A program made the position numbers and the translations under genes. A DNA stretch of 64,000 nucleotides. Source: Crambe crambe. Lineage: Eukaryota; Porifera; Demospongiae; Poecilosclerida; Crambeidae. The notes under the pieces are model-generated. The model was not told where the DNA came from. It saw only the letters and a list, made by a program, of their open reading frames with translations, and made no database searches. Of this stretch, positions 53,362 to 64,000 are shown in pieces. Each line of letters opens with the position of its first letter. The stretch's first letter is position 1. The stretch spans positions 4,526,001 through 4,590,000 of the forward strand of contig OZ004587.1 in NCBI GenBank assembly GCA_963924555.1, given 5' to 3'.

Positions 53362-54188
53362 CCTGCAGTATTATTAGTATACGTACATCATACTTTACAT
53401 TATGACATCACTGACATTCTGGTTTCATTATAACTCACCGTTATTGTCTGGCTGGAGCAAGTAGTTATTGATTTATTATTTATTTTGAATTTCAAAATAA
53501 TTAGTCGTATAAAAGGGTGGTGAATTTGGATGGAATAATTGGTAGTCTGGCGTTGGCGACTCGTTACCTTCCTTTTATTGGTGGGTGGGCAATGCCAGAC
53601 AGTTGGTACAGAGCAGTCCGGAGAGTTTTTTTTTACAGGAAGTTGGAACAGGAGTTTGCACAGCTGCTCTTGGCTTTGACATCCTCACTTCTGTTTGGAC
53701 TTGGAGCTCAGTTTGATAATCATTAATACATTGCGACTTGCAGATATGAAATAGTTGGACCCAAGATAGCCATGTATCTGTTGCTACTACAGGAATGGTT
53801 TAGTTTGGTGATCCATGTAACCAATTATAAGAATTCAACAATAATTATAATGCAATATAGCTATCTAGCCATTGTCTTGGTGGTTACGTTAGTCCACTGA
53901 TAATGTAGGCTATAGGTTCAGAGACCATGTAGACCTAGGTCTGGCTATGCGAGACTAATGGAAGGTGTATATACAGACTGGCACCATCTTTAATTTGCAA
54001 TCCAAAACATTTATAAAACAGCAGTCAAGACTTGTACCAGATATAGATATATTTATTTGCATTTGACACATAGTTGAGGCCAACCTATTACAACCTTAAA
54101 CTTACCATGCAATCTTACCATGCAACCCTTAAAATTCAATCATTATCATTATCATGCAATCTTTAAACTTGCAATGAGAAGTGACATT
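53362..54188. other. Inserted DNA between helicase exon copy and Rab B
   Basis: It contains a TCTGGCG-family MITE fragment (about 53548-53590) and a segment (about 53690-53725) similar to 47530-47570. No gene seen. Confidence 0.55.
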
Positions 54189-54488
54189 CATAGGCGTAGG
54201 AACCAGGGGGGCTGAGGGGGCTATAGCCCCCCCAATATTTCTAGCTAATCAGTACAGTTAGCTATACAATACTTCGGAAATATTAATTTTTATGATGGTG
54301 CAAATAAAAAATTTAGCCTCAAAGAAGTAGTTGAAATTTTGCTTCATGCTCCACGTGGGAAGAGGTACATCCTCCTCCCGCACCCCCCTTGCCGTGGCCT
54401 AACAGCCATGCAGTCCACTACAAAGTTCAAAATCTAGCCCCCCCCCCCCCCCCCCCCCCCCAAAGTTAAATTGCTTCCTACGCCTATG
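54189..54488. mobile_element. hAT-like MITE, CATAGGCGTAGGAA ends
   Basis: CATAGGCGTAGGAA at left and TTCCTACGCCTATG at right form a perfect 14-bp TIR. ACATT flanks both sides; seen with the shorter TAGG..CCTA ends the flanks are TGACATTCA and TGACATTGA. The interior has poly-G near the left end and a poly-C run near the right end. Confidence 0.8.
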
Positions 54489-55566
54489 ACATTGATGACC
54501 TGTGACGACATTATATTATTTTCTCTCAGGTGATGATGATGACAGTGATATAAAGGAATTTCCCAGCTCAAAATCGAGGCTCAAAGTGACGATTTCAGTC
54601 TTGTCCAAAGTCTTGAAGTAACGATTTCTTGCATGGTAGCATGTCAAACTGACGATCTTTTCCAGGTGATGGTTACTTCGCGTACCACGAGTGTCTCGCG
54701 CGCTCTGGTCTGGCCCGCAGCTAGCTGCATAATTATCCATCCGTATAAAAGACCCAATCATCAAATTGATTTCTAGTTCTGTAATAAAGCATCATTTACC
54801 AAAATGGACAAGACAGAAAAGGAACCGAAGTAGTAAGTATCTGTATGTGTAGATGACTATAGCTAGCTGTATGAAAACCAGTTTCCCTTGCTATCATAAC
54901 AGTAGCCATTGCAATAGGCTGCACACCAATTATAAGAGCCTTGGGACGAGGCTATTAATAATGTAGCTAGACACACTGAGCCAGAAAGAATCCAGTCCAG
55001 GAAAATCTGATACTTAGCTACATGACTAGATAATCTCTCAGAAATTAGTCCTGATGGGTGTTGTTGTTGTTGTTGTTATTGGTGTTGTTGTTGCTTATCG
55101 TTGGCATAAAGCCTTGAAATCCCGGGACTGGTTCTTTTTTCCCCCTCCTACACTGAAAACTTGGAGAAGCAAGACTAACTGGCAATATTGACTGCTGCTA
55201 TCAACTTACAGGGTAGTTTTAGCTAGTTGGCCAGCTATACTGTACTCTGCTAATGGTTGATCTCATGAAACTATTAATTAGGGCATGATAAAAACCTGCA
55301 GAAACTTCACATGTGCACTTGGTTGTACTGATAATTAACATTTAGACAAATGTCATATCTTAGCTTGCAAGCTTCTGTTGATGAATAACACTCTATTTGG
55401 ATGGAGCACATGTCCATGCAATACCAGGCCCTTTCATTTTTCTGTTATTCCATGAGGCTATAGACCACTTGCCCTTTGGGGCATGTCCAAAACAGAGTAA
55501 AACAGATATTTTGAAAATGAAAGCTATGGGCTTAATTTTCACTGATATAATAATTAGCTAGTAGCT

Positions 55567-56210
55567 ATAGGTAATTACATGCTTTTGAGTGTAATTTGGG
55601 TATAATTGCATGAGAAACTGGCTAGGTAATTGCACAAGGCGAAGCCGAGTGCAATTTAGACAGTTTCGAATGCAATTATACCCAAATTGCACGAAAAAGC
55701 ATGTGATTGCCTATTAATCATGTTACTAGTATCAGCCAGGCAGCTGCATGTAGGAAGCTGTTAGCTAATATGAACCTGTAATGCTTGCCACAAAACGCTT
55801 ACATAAGCCTAGTGGGTGGCCAATAATCCACTTAGATAAGCCTAGCACCTACAATTCACTTTGAAAAAACGTAGAAATAGCCGACCATCTTCAGAAACAT
55901 CGTTCAGCCAGGCAGCTGCTGTTAGCTAATTGGACCTGTAATGCTTGCCACAAAACGCTTAAATAAACCTAGCGGGTGGCAAAAAATCCACTTAGACAAC
56001 CCTAGCACCTACAATTCACTTTGAAAAAACGTTGTAGGAATAAATCAAACTAGCCTACCATCTTCAGAAACATCGTTACTATGGCTATTAATTGTCTGCA
56101 CATGCGCAGATGTAGGAGTGCAATTATAAAACTACCAGTGCAATTAGGGATTAATTGCAATTAGGGATTAATTGCACGTGAACTAATGAGGGAAAATGTG
56201 TTAGTAAATA
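55567..56210. repeat. Dispersed repeat, copy 1 (GTGCAATTTGGGTATAATTG)
   Basis: A block with short inverted repeats (ATGCTTTTGAGTG / CACGAAAAAGCATG) and CAGGCAGCTGCATGTAGGAA, also present at 60432-61020. It lies in intron 1 of Rab B. Fragments of the same family end the window (about 63590-63840). Confidence 0.75.
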
Positions 56211-57118
56211 TTAACCACATGATTATTATATAAAAAGCTCTAGAAATTTGAAGCTAATTACTTTCTTTGTATGGTAGTTACAAAGCTACTATCTCCATAG
56301 ACTTTACACTATGAAGGGCAAAGTCTATGGGAATTACAACTTTTTGAAGCTGACCAAAGCCTTCATTTAACTTCATATATGCCTACATAGAGATTGATAT
56401 CTGTAAAAATCGAGCCTATAGCTTAATTATAATTATATTTCTTTTGTTGGCCAGTGACTATCGGTACAAGATACTGTTGTTTGGTTACCAAGGTGTGGGC
56501 AAGACTTCACTCCTCAACAGATACACTGTGAGTTCCTTATTACAAAGATTTCATGATAGAAGGATAGTATCATGGCTAGAGATTTGGACTGATAAGATGA
56601 GGTTGCCGACCTCTTGTAAATGCTGGACAAAAAAAATTACATACCAAGTAGAAAAAAAGATATGTACGTAGCTAATGTAATGTAATGTAAATAATCAAAG
56701 CGCGTTTCTTCCCTGCATACCACATAGCTTCACTGCCATCACGGATCTCTAAAGTACCTTTGTCCTTCTCTATGCTATTAACTTAGAGTGCCAAACTCTA
56801 CTTCATTTTGGACTGCACATCAGGTCAGAAATTGTACTACCATCTCCATGTTGATGATCTTTGCCATACAATCTAAGAACACGTGCAATTTGCAAGCAGC
56901 TAAGCGCAAGCATTGATTGTAGACAGAGACAATCACTTCAATTGTAAAAAAATTGTACCTCTCCCCTTCTGCTTCAATAAGAAATCGGTATAAGAATACA
57001 ATGTAGGGGTAGGCCCAAGGGTACTGGTGCCAGTAGGAACAAAAAAAAGGAGAAGAAGCTAAGTGTTTTATGGTCTCTGTGTGCCTTGGGATAGAGACCA
57101 CACCTCATTATGTTTAAC

Positions 57119-57293
<175 letters not shown>

Positions 57294-57689
57294 TTAATGA
57301 AAGTGAGCAGTGGTTGTAGACACTAAAATTCCACCACTGATAGGTACAAAATAGATTTTGAGCTATTAATTTTTTCAATGTACATGTCGTATTATAATGT
57401 CACGACAATATTGATTTAGACTTGCTGGTTCAGTCATAGAAAAGACCAGAAAGTGGGAGAGTTATTCATGCAATTTTCAGCCACGCTGTATGTAATTCAT
57501 TATGATTCATAAAGTGATGCAACCTTCTTTCATTGTTATTTAGGAAGATACATTCCTGGATGACTCAGTGAGAGAAAAAGATTACGTAAGTTTAATGTTA
57601 TTGGGATGATCGAGTGCTGATGGTGCATGATTGTATGTGGTAAATCAGTCTAATGTTACAGTCGAACCTCAGTTATTGGTCCGAATTTT

Positions 57690-58960
57690 TTTCCAGGCTA
57701 CATTTTTGTATGCCTATATTACTGGGAAGAAATAATATGAGAACCATTGGTTGAAGTTTCACATCACTGAGAAAATAGCAGTAGAAGTTGGCCATTTCAT
57801 TTACATCCTGTTTGGGGTGGGGCTTACTTGTGATGTCATAGAGGGAAATTACAATCCCTATTGAAAATAATACAAATGTTGGAGTCTGTATTTCACACAT
57901 GGTTCAGTGTATTCCCTCCAAACTTTGCACAAGTTAATCTTAGAGTATGCTAAAAGTTATACCAAAATTTGAAGTTCATGCCTATTATCAAAGGTGAGAT
58001 ATCCAAAGAATCACTTCAAAATGTAGAAACAAGCTCTCAGAGCTGATGGTCAGCTAATCATGCCGTAGGTAGGGGGCTGGAATTCTCAGATAGACTTACT
58101 GGAACATGTGTGAGCTATACAGCACAAGGCATCATACCTACTTGTTATCAAATTAAGTAGCTATACAAGCTGACTAGACAGCTAGCCCTAGCCATTAGGT
58201 ATCATCTTTTATGCTCAGCTGTATAGCTCACACATGATCCAGTATTTCTAAGACAGCTCACACATACTCCAATAAGTCTATCTAAGACTTTTAGGCCCCT
58301 ACAGCATACTAGATTGGCCATCAGTTCAGAAAGCCTATTTTTACATCTTGTATGCAGTGAAGGACATCTCACCTTCAATATCTACATAAATACTACATAG
58401 ACTGATATGATACATGTTTAGGCAAATAGGTACAGGGTTGAAACTTGAATGAACTTCCCCTCCTGTTAACTTCCCATCATCCATCTGGCACCTCATTTAT
58501 ATTTGGAATACATTAATCATACACTGCAAGCATGTGAAATGGATTTAGCATTATTTTCTTTTGCACAGGCACATCAACAATGCAGCATTATCCCACTACC
58601 GTAAAATTCATTAGATGATTTTTCTCAGTGAGACTTCAACCAATGCTTCTCATATTTCTTCCCAGCATACAAAACAACCCAAAAATGTAATAAACTGAGA
58701 AATGACTCAGTTACCCTTTAAATTTTGATGTTGATTAATTTTCGTGGTTATGTTCAACACAATTATGCGAAAATACAAAATAGTGTAGAAGTTGGCCATT
58801 TTCATTTGCATCTTATTAAATTTTGGGGCGGGGGGGGGGGGGGGGGGGGGGGGTTACTTGTGATGTCATAGAGGGAACTCATTGTACAATCCCTATTGAA
58901 AATGTTGGAGTCTGTATTATTATGGTTTGATATTTCCACTCCAAGTTTGCACTAATAAAT
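57690..58960. repeat. Internal duplication, inversion and foldback in Rab B intron 3
   Basis: 57776-57920 is repeated directly at 58785-58935. 57695-57775 is repeated inverted at 58612-58690. Between them is a long foldback (57968-58400) with arms of about 175 bp. A run of G lies at about 58827-58853. Confidence 0.75.
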
Positions 58961-60431
58961 ACTAGGCATTGATCAAGAATTGCACTTAATAATTTCTATA
59001 AAGTTACAGTGCTCCAACAAAATTAATGACAGCATGCAACTTCCCCTTTTTTCATACTATGCCTGGACCTGTATAGTTAATACTTCTACTGTGTACTTAT
59101 TATTCCTTGCAGAAAACTAAGTTGATAGACATGGATGGAAAAAAAGTCTACCTTAAAATTGAAATTGTAAGTTAAATCATGTAGGAATGAGGGAGGTCCC
59201 CCCATAAATTTTCTGATAATTATTTTAACTAGCCTGTTATAATGGGTGTGGCTAGATAAGAGTAATTGGGGAAGGAAATGGTACCGCCATAAAAGCAGGT
59301 ACCATTTCCTTCCCCAATAATTCACAATAATCCACTCCCCACTAGCACCATCTCAGTTGCTAACTAATAATTCAGCTAAAAATAATTAAACTAGTAAGCT
59401 CTAATTCTAATTACACATTTCTGTATAAAGTGTAAATAATTTTCATACAGGAACAAGTGTATGAACACTGACTAAATTTAGCTATGATATTAAAAGGTAG
59501 TTAGTTCAAAGTTCAACTTGACATTGTATGACACTGAATTTATGGATCCAGGATTATGTATTTATTTTGAAAAGAAGCACCCCCTGATTATTATTGCAAT
59601 CATACTGACTTGCCTTGCAGTGGGACAAATACTCATCTAAAACCTATCATCCCAACAAGTATCGTGGTGTTCATGGCATTATCCTGGTCTATGACATCAC
59701 CAATGAGGTATCATTTCATATAATTGTATGAACGTCTCATCAGAGCCCTAATTATCATACCCTAACCTTGTGCTGTAGTGTAAACGATAGAAAACTGAAC
59801 TGCATAATCTCATTTATTCAGTTCTCTTTTTGACCAGTTAACTATAGTCATCCCTACATCACCTTCATTATTTTTTTTCTTTACTTGTTTTTATTACGTA
59901 TTTGACAGTCCTAGGTAGAAATCAAAATTAGAGGGCCACTTTTTCCATACTAGACTCATGACTACTAGTGGCCTAGATCTTGAAATTTGCTACACTAGTG
60001 GCCTAGATCTTGAAATTTGCTATAGAAATAGTTCAATCTTTATGGAAGAAGTTTTATCAAAGCATTGCCATTCAATTAAGAAATGGGATAACAATTTCTA
60101 CCTGGGACTGTCACATGATTGTGATCAGGTAATGGTGCTCTCAGTTATTAGATATATATATAATATTACTAGTTCCATTGAGGATTCCACATGCAGTAGC
60201 ACTTGCTGAAAAGGTCCAACATTCAAGGTTTCATATAGCCTGGAATTCCCCCGAGTTTTCCTACATTTTTCAGTATAAAGAAAAGAGACTTGCTTGCAGC
60301 CAGACTGCTTTTTTGTGGTGTGAGTGTGTGTGGTCAAGCAAATTTCCACCACTCAGATTGTTTCCCCTTGAGCTCCAGTAAAAAATCCTGACATAATTAT
60401 TATAAAACTCTGATAATACTGTAATTTGTAT

Positions 60432-61020
60432 GGGTAATCACATGCTTTTGAGTGCAATTTGGGTATAATTGCATGAGAAACTGGCTAGGTAATTGCACGA
60501 GGTGAAGCCGAGTGCAATGCAATTATACCCAAATTGCACAAAAAGCATGTGATTACCTATTAATCATGTGGTAGATTACCTGTATCAGCCAGGCAGCTGC
60601 ATGTAGGAAGCTGTTAATATGAACCTGTAATGCTTGCCACAAATACTTACATAGGCCTAGTGGGTGGCCAACAATCCACTTAGATACACTTTGAAAAAAT
60701 GTTGCACAAATAAATCAAGCTAGCCTACCATCTTCATAAACATCATTACTGTGGTAGAATACTTGTATTGCCAGGCAGCTGCATGTAGGGAGCCTGTTAA
60801 TATGAACCTGTAATGCTCGCCACACTTACATGAGCCTAGCAGGTTGCCAACAATCCACTTAGATAAGCCTAGCATCTGCAATTCACTTTGAAAAACCATT
60901 GTAGGCAAGCTAGCCTACCATTTTCAGAAACATTATTTGTCTGCACATGCGCAGATGCAGTGCAATTAGGGATTAGGGATTAATTGCACGTGATCTAATG
61001 AGGGAAAATGTGTTAGTAAA
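60432..61020. repeat. Dispersed repeat, copy 2
   Basis: Same family and orientation as 55567-56210, here in Rab B intron 5. Internal deletions differ between the copies. Confidence 0.75.
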
Positions 61021-61287
61021 TATTAACCATAATTATGATTAGAATTGGGAAATATTCAGTTAGAGTTTTCATGTGATTAATTTTGTGTCGTTGAACATGA
61101 CCATGAAAATAATTTAATATCGAAAATTTCCCATAATTTAATTTCTATGGTAATTATTATTTTGCTCAATCAGCTATGAGTCTCTCTCTCTCTCTGAGTA
61201 GTAGTATCCAATTGCTTATTTTAGCATAATTATTGGGTCCTTTCTGGCCACTCCATATCTTTCTGTATAGGACTCTTTTTACTGTGT

Positions 61288-61374
61288 TTGTTCATTATGG
61301 ATGTCAGTGATTGACCAATATTTTGATTATAAAGTGGTAAAGATGCTGGTATAATAAGGTCCTGTGGTGCTCTT
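61288..61374 (+). pseudogene. Decayed Rab exon 6 relic adjoining the gap
   Basis: The 87 bp align with Rab exon 6 (TTCATTATGGATGTCAGTGA.., AAAGTGGTAAAGATGCTGGT) but contain a stop. They are repeated without visible difference at 62188-62274. Confidence 0.65.
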
Positions 61375-61574
61375 NNNNNNNNNNNNNNNNNNNNNNNNNN
61401 NNNNNNNNNNNNNNNNNNNNNNNNNNNNNNNNNNNNNNNNNNNNNNNNNNNNNNNNNNNNNNNNNNNNNNNNNNNNNNNNNNNNNNNNNNNNNNNNNNNN
61501 NNNNNNNNNNNNNNNNNNNNNNNNNNNNNNNNNNNNNNNNNNNNNNNNNNNNNNNNNNNNNNNNNNNNNNNNNN
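61375..61574. other. Assembly gap, 200 N
   Basis: A run of exactly 200 N, a conventional gap length; the true distance is unknown. Confidence 1.
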
Positions 61575-61658
61575 CCAGTTAAGAAGAGAGTAGAGTGTCT
61601 CTTGGTGGGGTACTTATTCCCATTTTGCTTTGGAGTTTCTGCATATATAGAGCTAACA

Positions 61659-61920
61659 CTAGTTGAGAGATGCAGCATCAGCAGATTCTAGTAGTGCATC
61701 TGGAATTTGCTTCTCGACATTATCAGCAAAGTGTAGGTTTCTACTTTGCTTCCCAGGAGGTAAAATTGGAGAGAGCCATTTTTTTGAAGTGGCAGTAATT
61801 TTTGGCACAAATTTCTTTGTCAGCTTTTCCTCCTTGCATTCGTCTATGAACTCCCACCCTTTCTTGATGCAGACAAGGCTTTCTGCTGCCACTAGGAGCT
61901 TCATTTCCTTTCTCAGCCAT
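61659..61920 (-). pseudogene. Unidentified C-terminal coding fragment
   Basis: The minus-strand frame MKLLVAAESLVCIKKGWEF..DECKEEKLTKKFVPK..ISP.. ends at ..ADAASLN and a stop. Looks protein-like, but no domain recognised. It lies in the segment bounded by the two 87-bp exon-6 relics and may be cargo of an inserted repeat. Confidence 0.3.
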
Positions 61921-62187
61921 TCTTCAAAATGGTAACTAGGGAGTAATAATTTCCGTGCATGCGCATTTGTAAATAAGCCAACTTATGGCAAGTGCCCTCG
62001 TGCTTGTGCTTATTAATCAGATACAGCCCTAGTGAGCCTGTTAATAATTATAACATATAGAGCACACATTTTTAGTGATTACACAACACCTTTCCTCTAT
62101 CATCATAAGAGCATGCATCATGTGATGATCACCTGACTCTGTGTTCAGTGTACGACCATAGAAACTTTTTCTCCATCTTCTTCTCTT

Positions 62188-62274
62188 TTGTTCATTATGG
62201 ATGTCAGTGATTGACCAATATTTTGATTATAAAGTGGTAAAGATGCTGGTATAATAAGGTCCTGTGGTGCTCTT
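62188..62274 (+). pseudogene. Second copy of the exon 6 relic
   Basis: Matches 61288-61374 throughout. It lies about 430 bp before the functional-looking exon 6 of copy B (62706). Confidence 0.65.
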
Positions 62275-62450
62275 TGTGTATGCTAATGTGTATTAGCTAG
62301 ATATGTTACTATTGAGGATTCCACAGTAGCACTTGCTGAAAATGCTCCAATATTTCATATTGCATGGGATTCCCTCCAGCTTAAGTTTCCCTACCCAACA
62401 CCTTTTTCAGTATAAAGAAAAGAGATTTGCTTGCACTTTTGTGTGGTGTG

Positions 62451-62602
<152 letters not shown>

Positions 62603-63318
62603 CCTCCCTTCCTCCAACCAACTGAATAGTAATATCCAATTGTTTAGTTTAGTTTAGCACTTTATTGAGTCCTTTCTGAGCCATTCCATATCTTTCTGTA
62701 CATAGCAATCTTTTAACCATGTTGATTCATCATGGTTGTCAAACATTGAGGAACATTCCAGTTATGGAGTGGTAAAGATGCTGGTGGGGAATAAGACTGA
62801 CTTGGACATATCAAGATGTGTCAAAAAGCCACTGCAGCAGTAAGTGCCTATAAGATGTGGTGCAATACATACTGTGACTACATACGTAACACTTGTATGA
62901 CATACTAGCATGTAGTACTCCTCCCCCTTTCTTCCTCTCTCTCTTCATTCCCTTTCTTGGACCTTTTCTCTTCTTTTTCAAATTCTCTCACTTTGTCTTC
63001 ATTTTGTCTCCATTTCCTCCTCCCCTCCCCCCTACCTCTTTCTCCACTCTCCCTTCTCCTCCTTCCCTCCACATCCCTCCACACCCCCTCCCCCTTCTCC
63101 TCACAGCGCTTAGCAGAGGACATGGAGATGGAGTACCAGGAGACCAGTGCCAAAACTGGTGTTAATGTGGACGAAATATTTGAGTCCCTTGTCCGCAGCA
63201 TCATATCAAAAGGCAATCTAAGGGTCATCAAGCTGAATCGTACCTCTCAAAGTCAGCTGAATCGTCCATCTCAAAGTCAGCTGAATCATCCATCTCAAAA
63301 TCATAGTTCTACGTAAGT

Positions 63319-64000
63319 GTTGTGCCAATGCATAGTTGTTTTTTTTGTGTGGAACTGATTGTTTTTTAAAAGTAAAATTAATTGCAGCGAGCGAGCGAAG
63401 CGAGTGAGCTGACTCTCAGGTCATGACTCATTGAAATTGTAAATATATAATATCTAGGTCTACACTCCAAAATGCCCCAGGCATACGTAATCCCCCCCCC
63501 CCCCCCCCCCCCCCCCCGTGCATTTATGTGCATGCTCCATGTAATTGCTTGATTGATTTCTACATCGCTTTGTATACAGCATGGTGGATAGTAGGGCTAG
63601 GCTTATCTAAGTGGATTGTAGGCACTAGACATATCTAAGTGCTTTGTGGTAAGTACTTAGCTTTCTATGCATGCAACTGCCTGCCACTTAGCTACATAAC
63701 ACAACAACAAAGCACAAATGAACTATCAGATCAACATTTCTACAGCCTTTTGGGCAGCAGGCACAAGAGGCTTATCTAAGTGGCTTATAGGCACTAGGCT
63801 TATCTAAGTGCTTTGAGGTAAGCATGTATGCAGCTGCCTGCCATCACTTACATGACTCTTAGCAATATCAAGCACAAGCACTGATAGCTACTCAACAGCA
63901 AATGAAAATCGTTGAAGAATACTTGCTTGCTCGCTCGCTGTCAACTGAATGTTGAAGTTATTAAAAAATTTTATTTGGCTTGTACAGTAGAATTTCCAAA
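63319..64000. other. 3' flank of Rab B
   Basis: Contains a poly-C run (about 63491-63517) and diverged repeats of GGCTTATCTAAGTGG...TAGGCACTAG (about 63590-63820) related to the 55567/60432 repeat family. Ends in sequence matching the 3' flank of copy A. No gene seen. Confidence 0.6.

Overview
The window is animal nuclear DNA, most likely from a marine demosponge (Amphimedon-like). It has intron-rich genes with short exons, clear metazoan orthologues (ADAM10, a Rab8/10/1-like GTPase), very many small terminal-inverted-repeat elements, and transposon protein families that I recall from sponges and cnidarians. The species call is inference.

Layout. (1) 735-14089, + strand: a complete 11-exon ADAM10 (Kuzbanian) metalloprotease of 750 aa. 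Its exon 9/10 junction can only be read through an AT-AC U12-type intron. (2) 15063-38140, + strand: an 18-exon DEAD-box RNA helicase of 683 aa. It has a DDX21-type core but no GUCT domain, a basic presequence-like N-terminus, and an RGG/SR-like acidic tail. Its 8.9-kb intron 11 holds an intact single-exon secreted-protein ORF and several broken minus-strand fragments. Its 5.1-kb intron 13 holds fossil element pieces and a 41-bp satellite. (3) 38560-46738, + strand: a 7-exon Rab-like GTPase of 202 aa (copy A). It keeps the P-loop, NKxD, SAK and a CC tail but lacks the switch-I threonine and the DxxG motif. (4) About 48880 to the window end: a second copy of the interval that starts near 36890. 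It carries the last helicase exons and a Rab copy B that looks broken. (5) 48946-52681: a 3.7-kb DNA transposon inserted in the duplicate. It has long GC-rich inverted repeats, 8-9-bp target duplications, an intact DD34E transposase and a convergent intact accessory gene with a PB1-like fold and a SHOCT-like tail.

The three host genes share one strand. ADAM10 is a membrane sheddase, the helicase is probably organellar, and the Rab-like protein belongs to membrane traffic, so no common pathway is implied. Most non-exonic DNA consists of MITEs, foldbacks, minisatellites and microsatellites. The most notable observations are the AT-AC intron, the two-gene transposon with an unexpected target-duplication length and a matching empty site in the paralogous copy, and the pseudo-GTPase pair. 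A 200-base assembly gap lies at 61375-61574.
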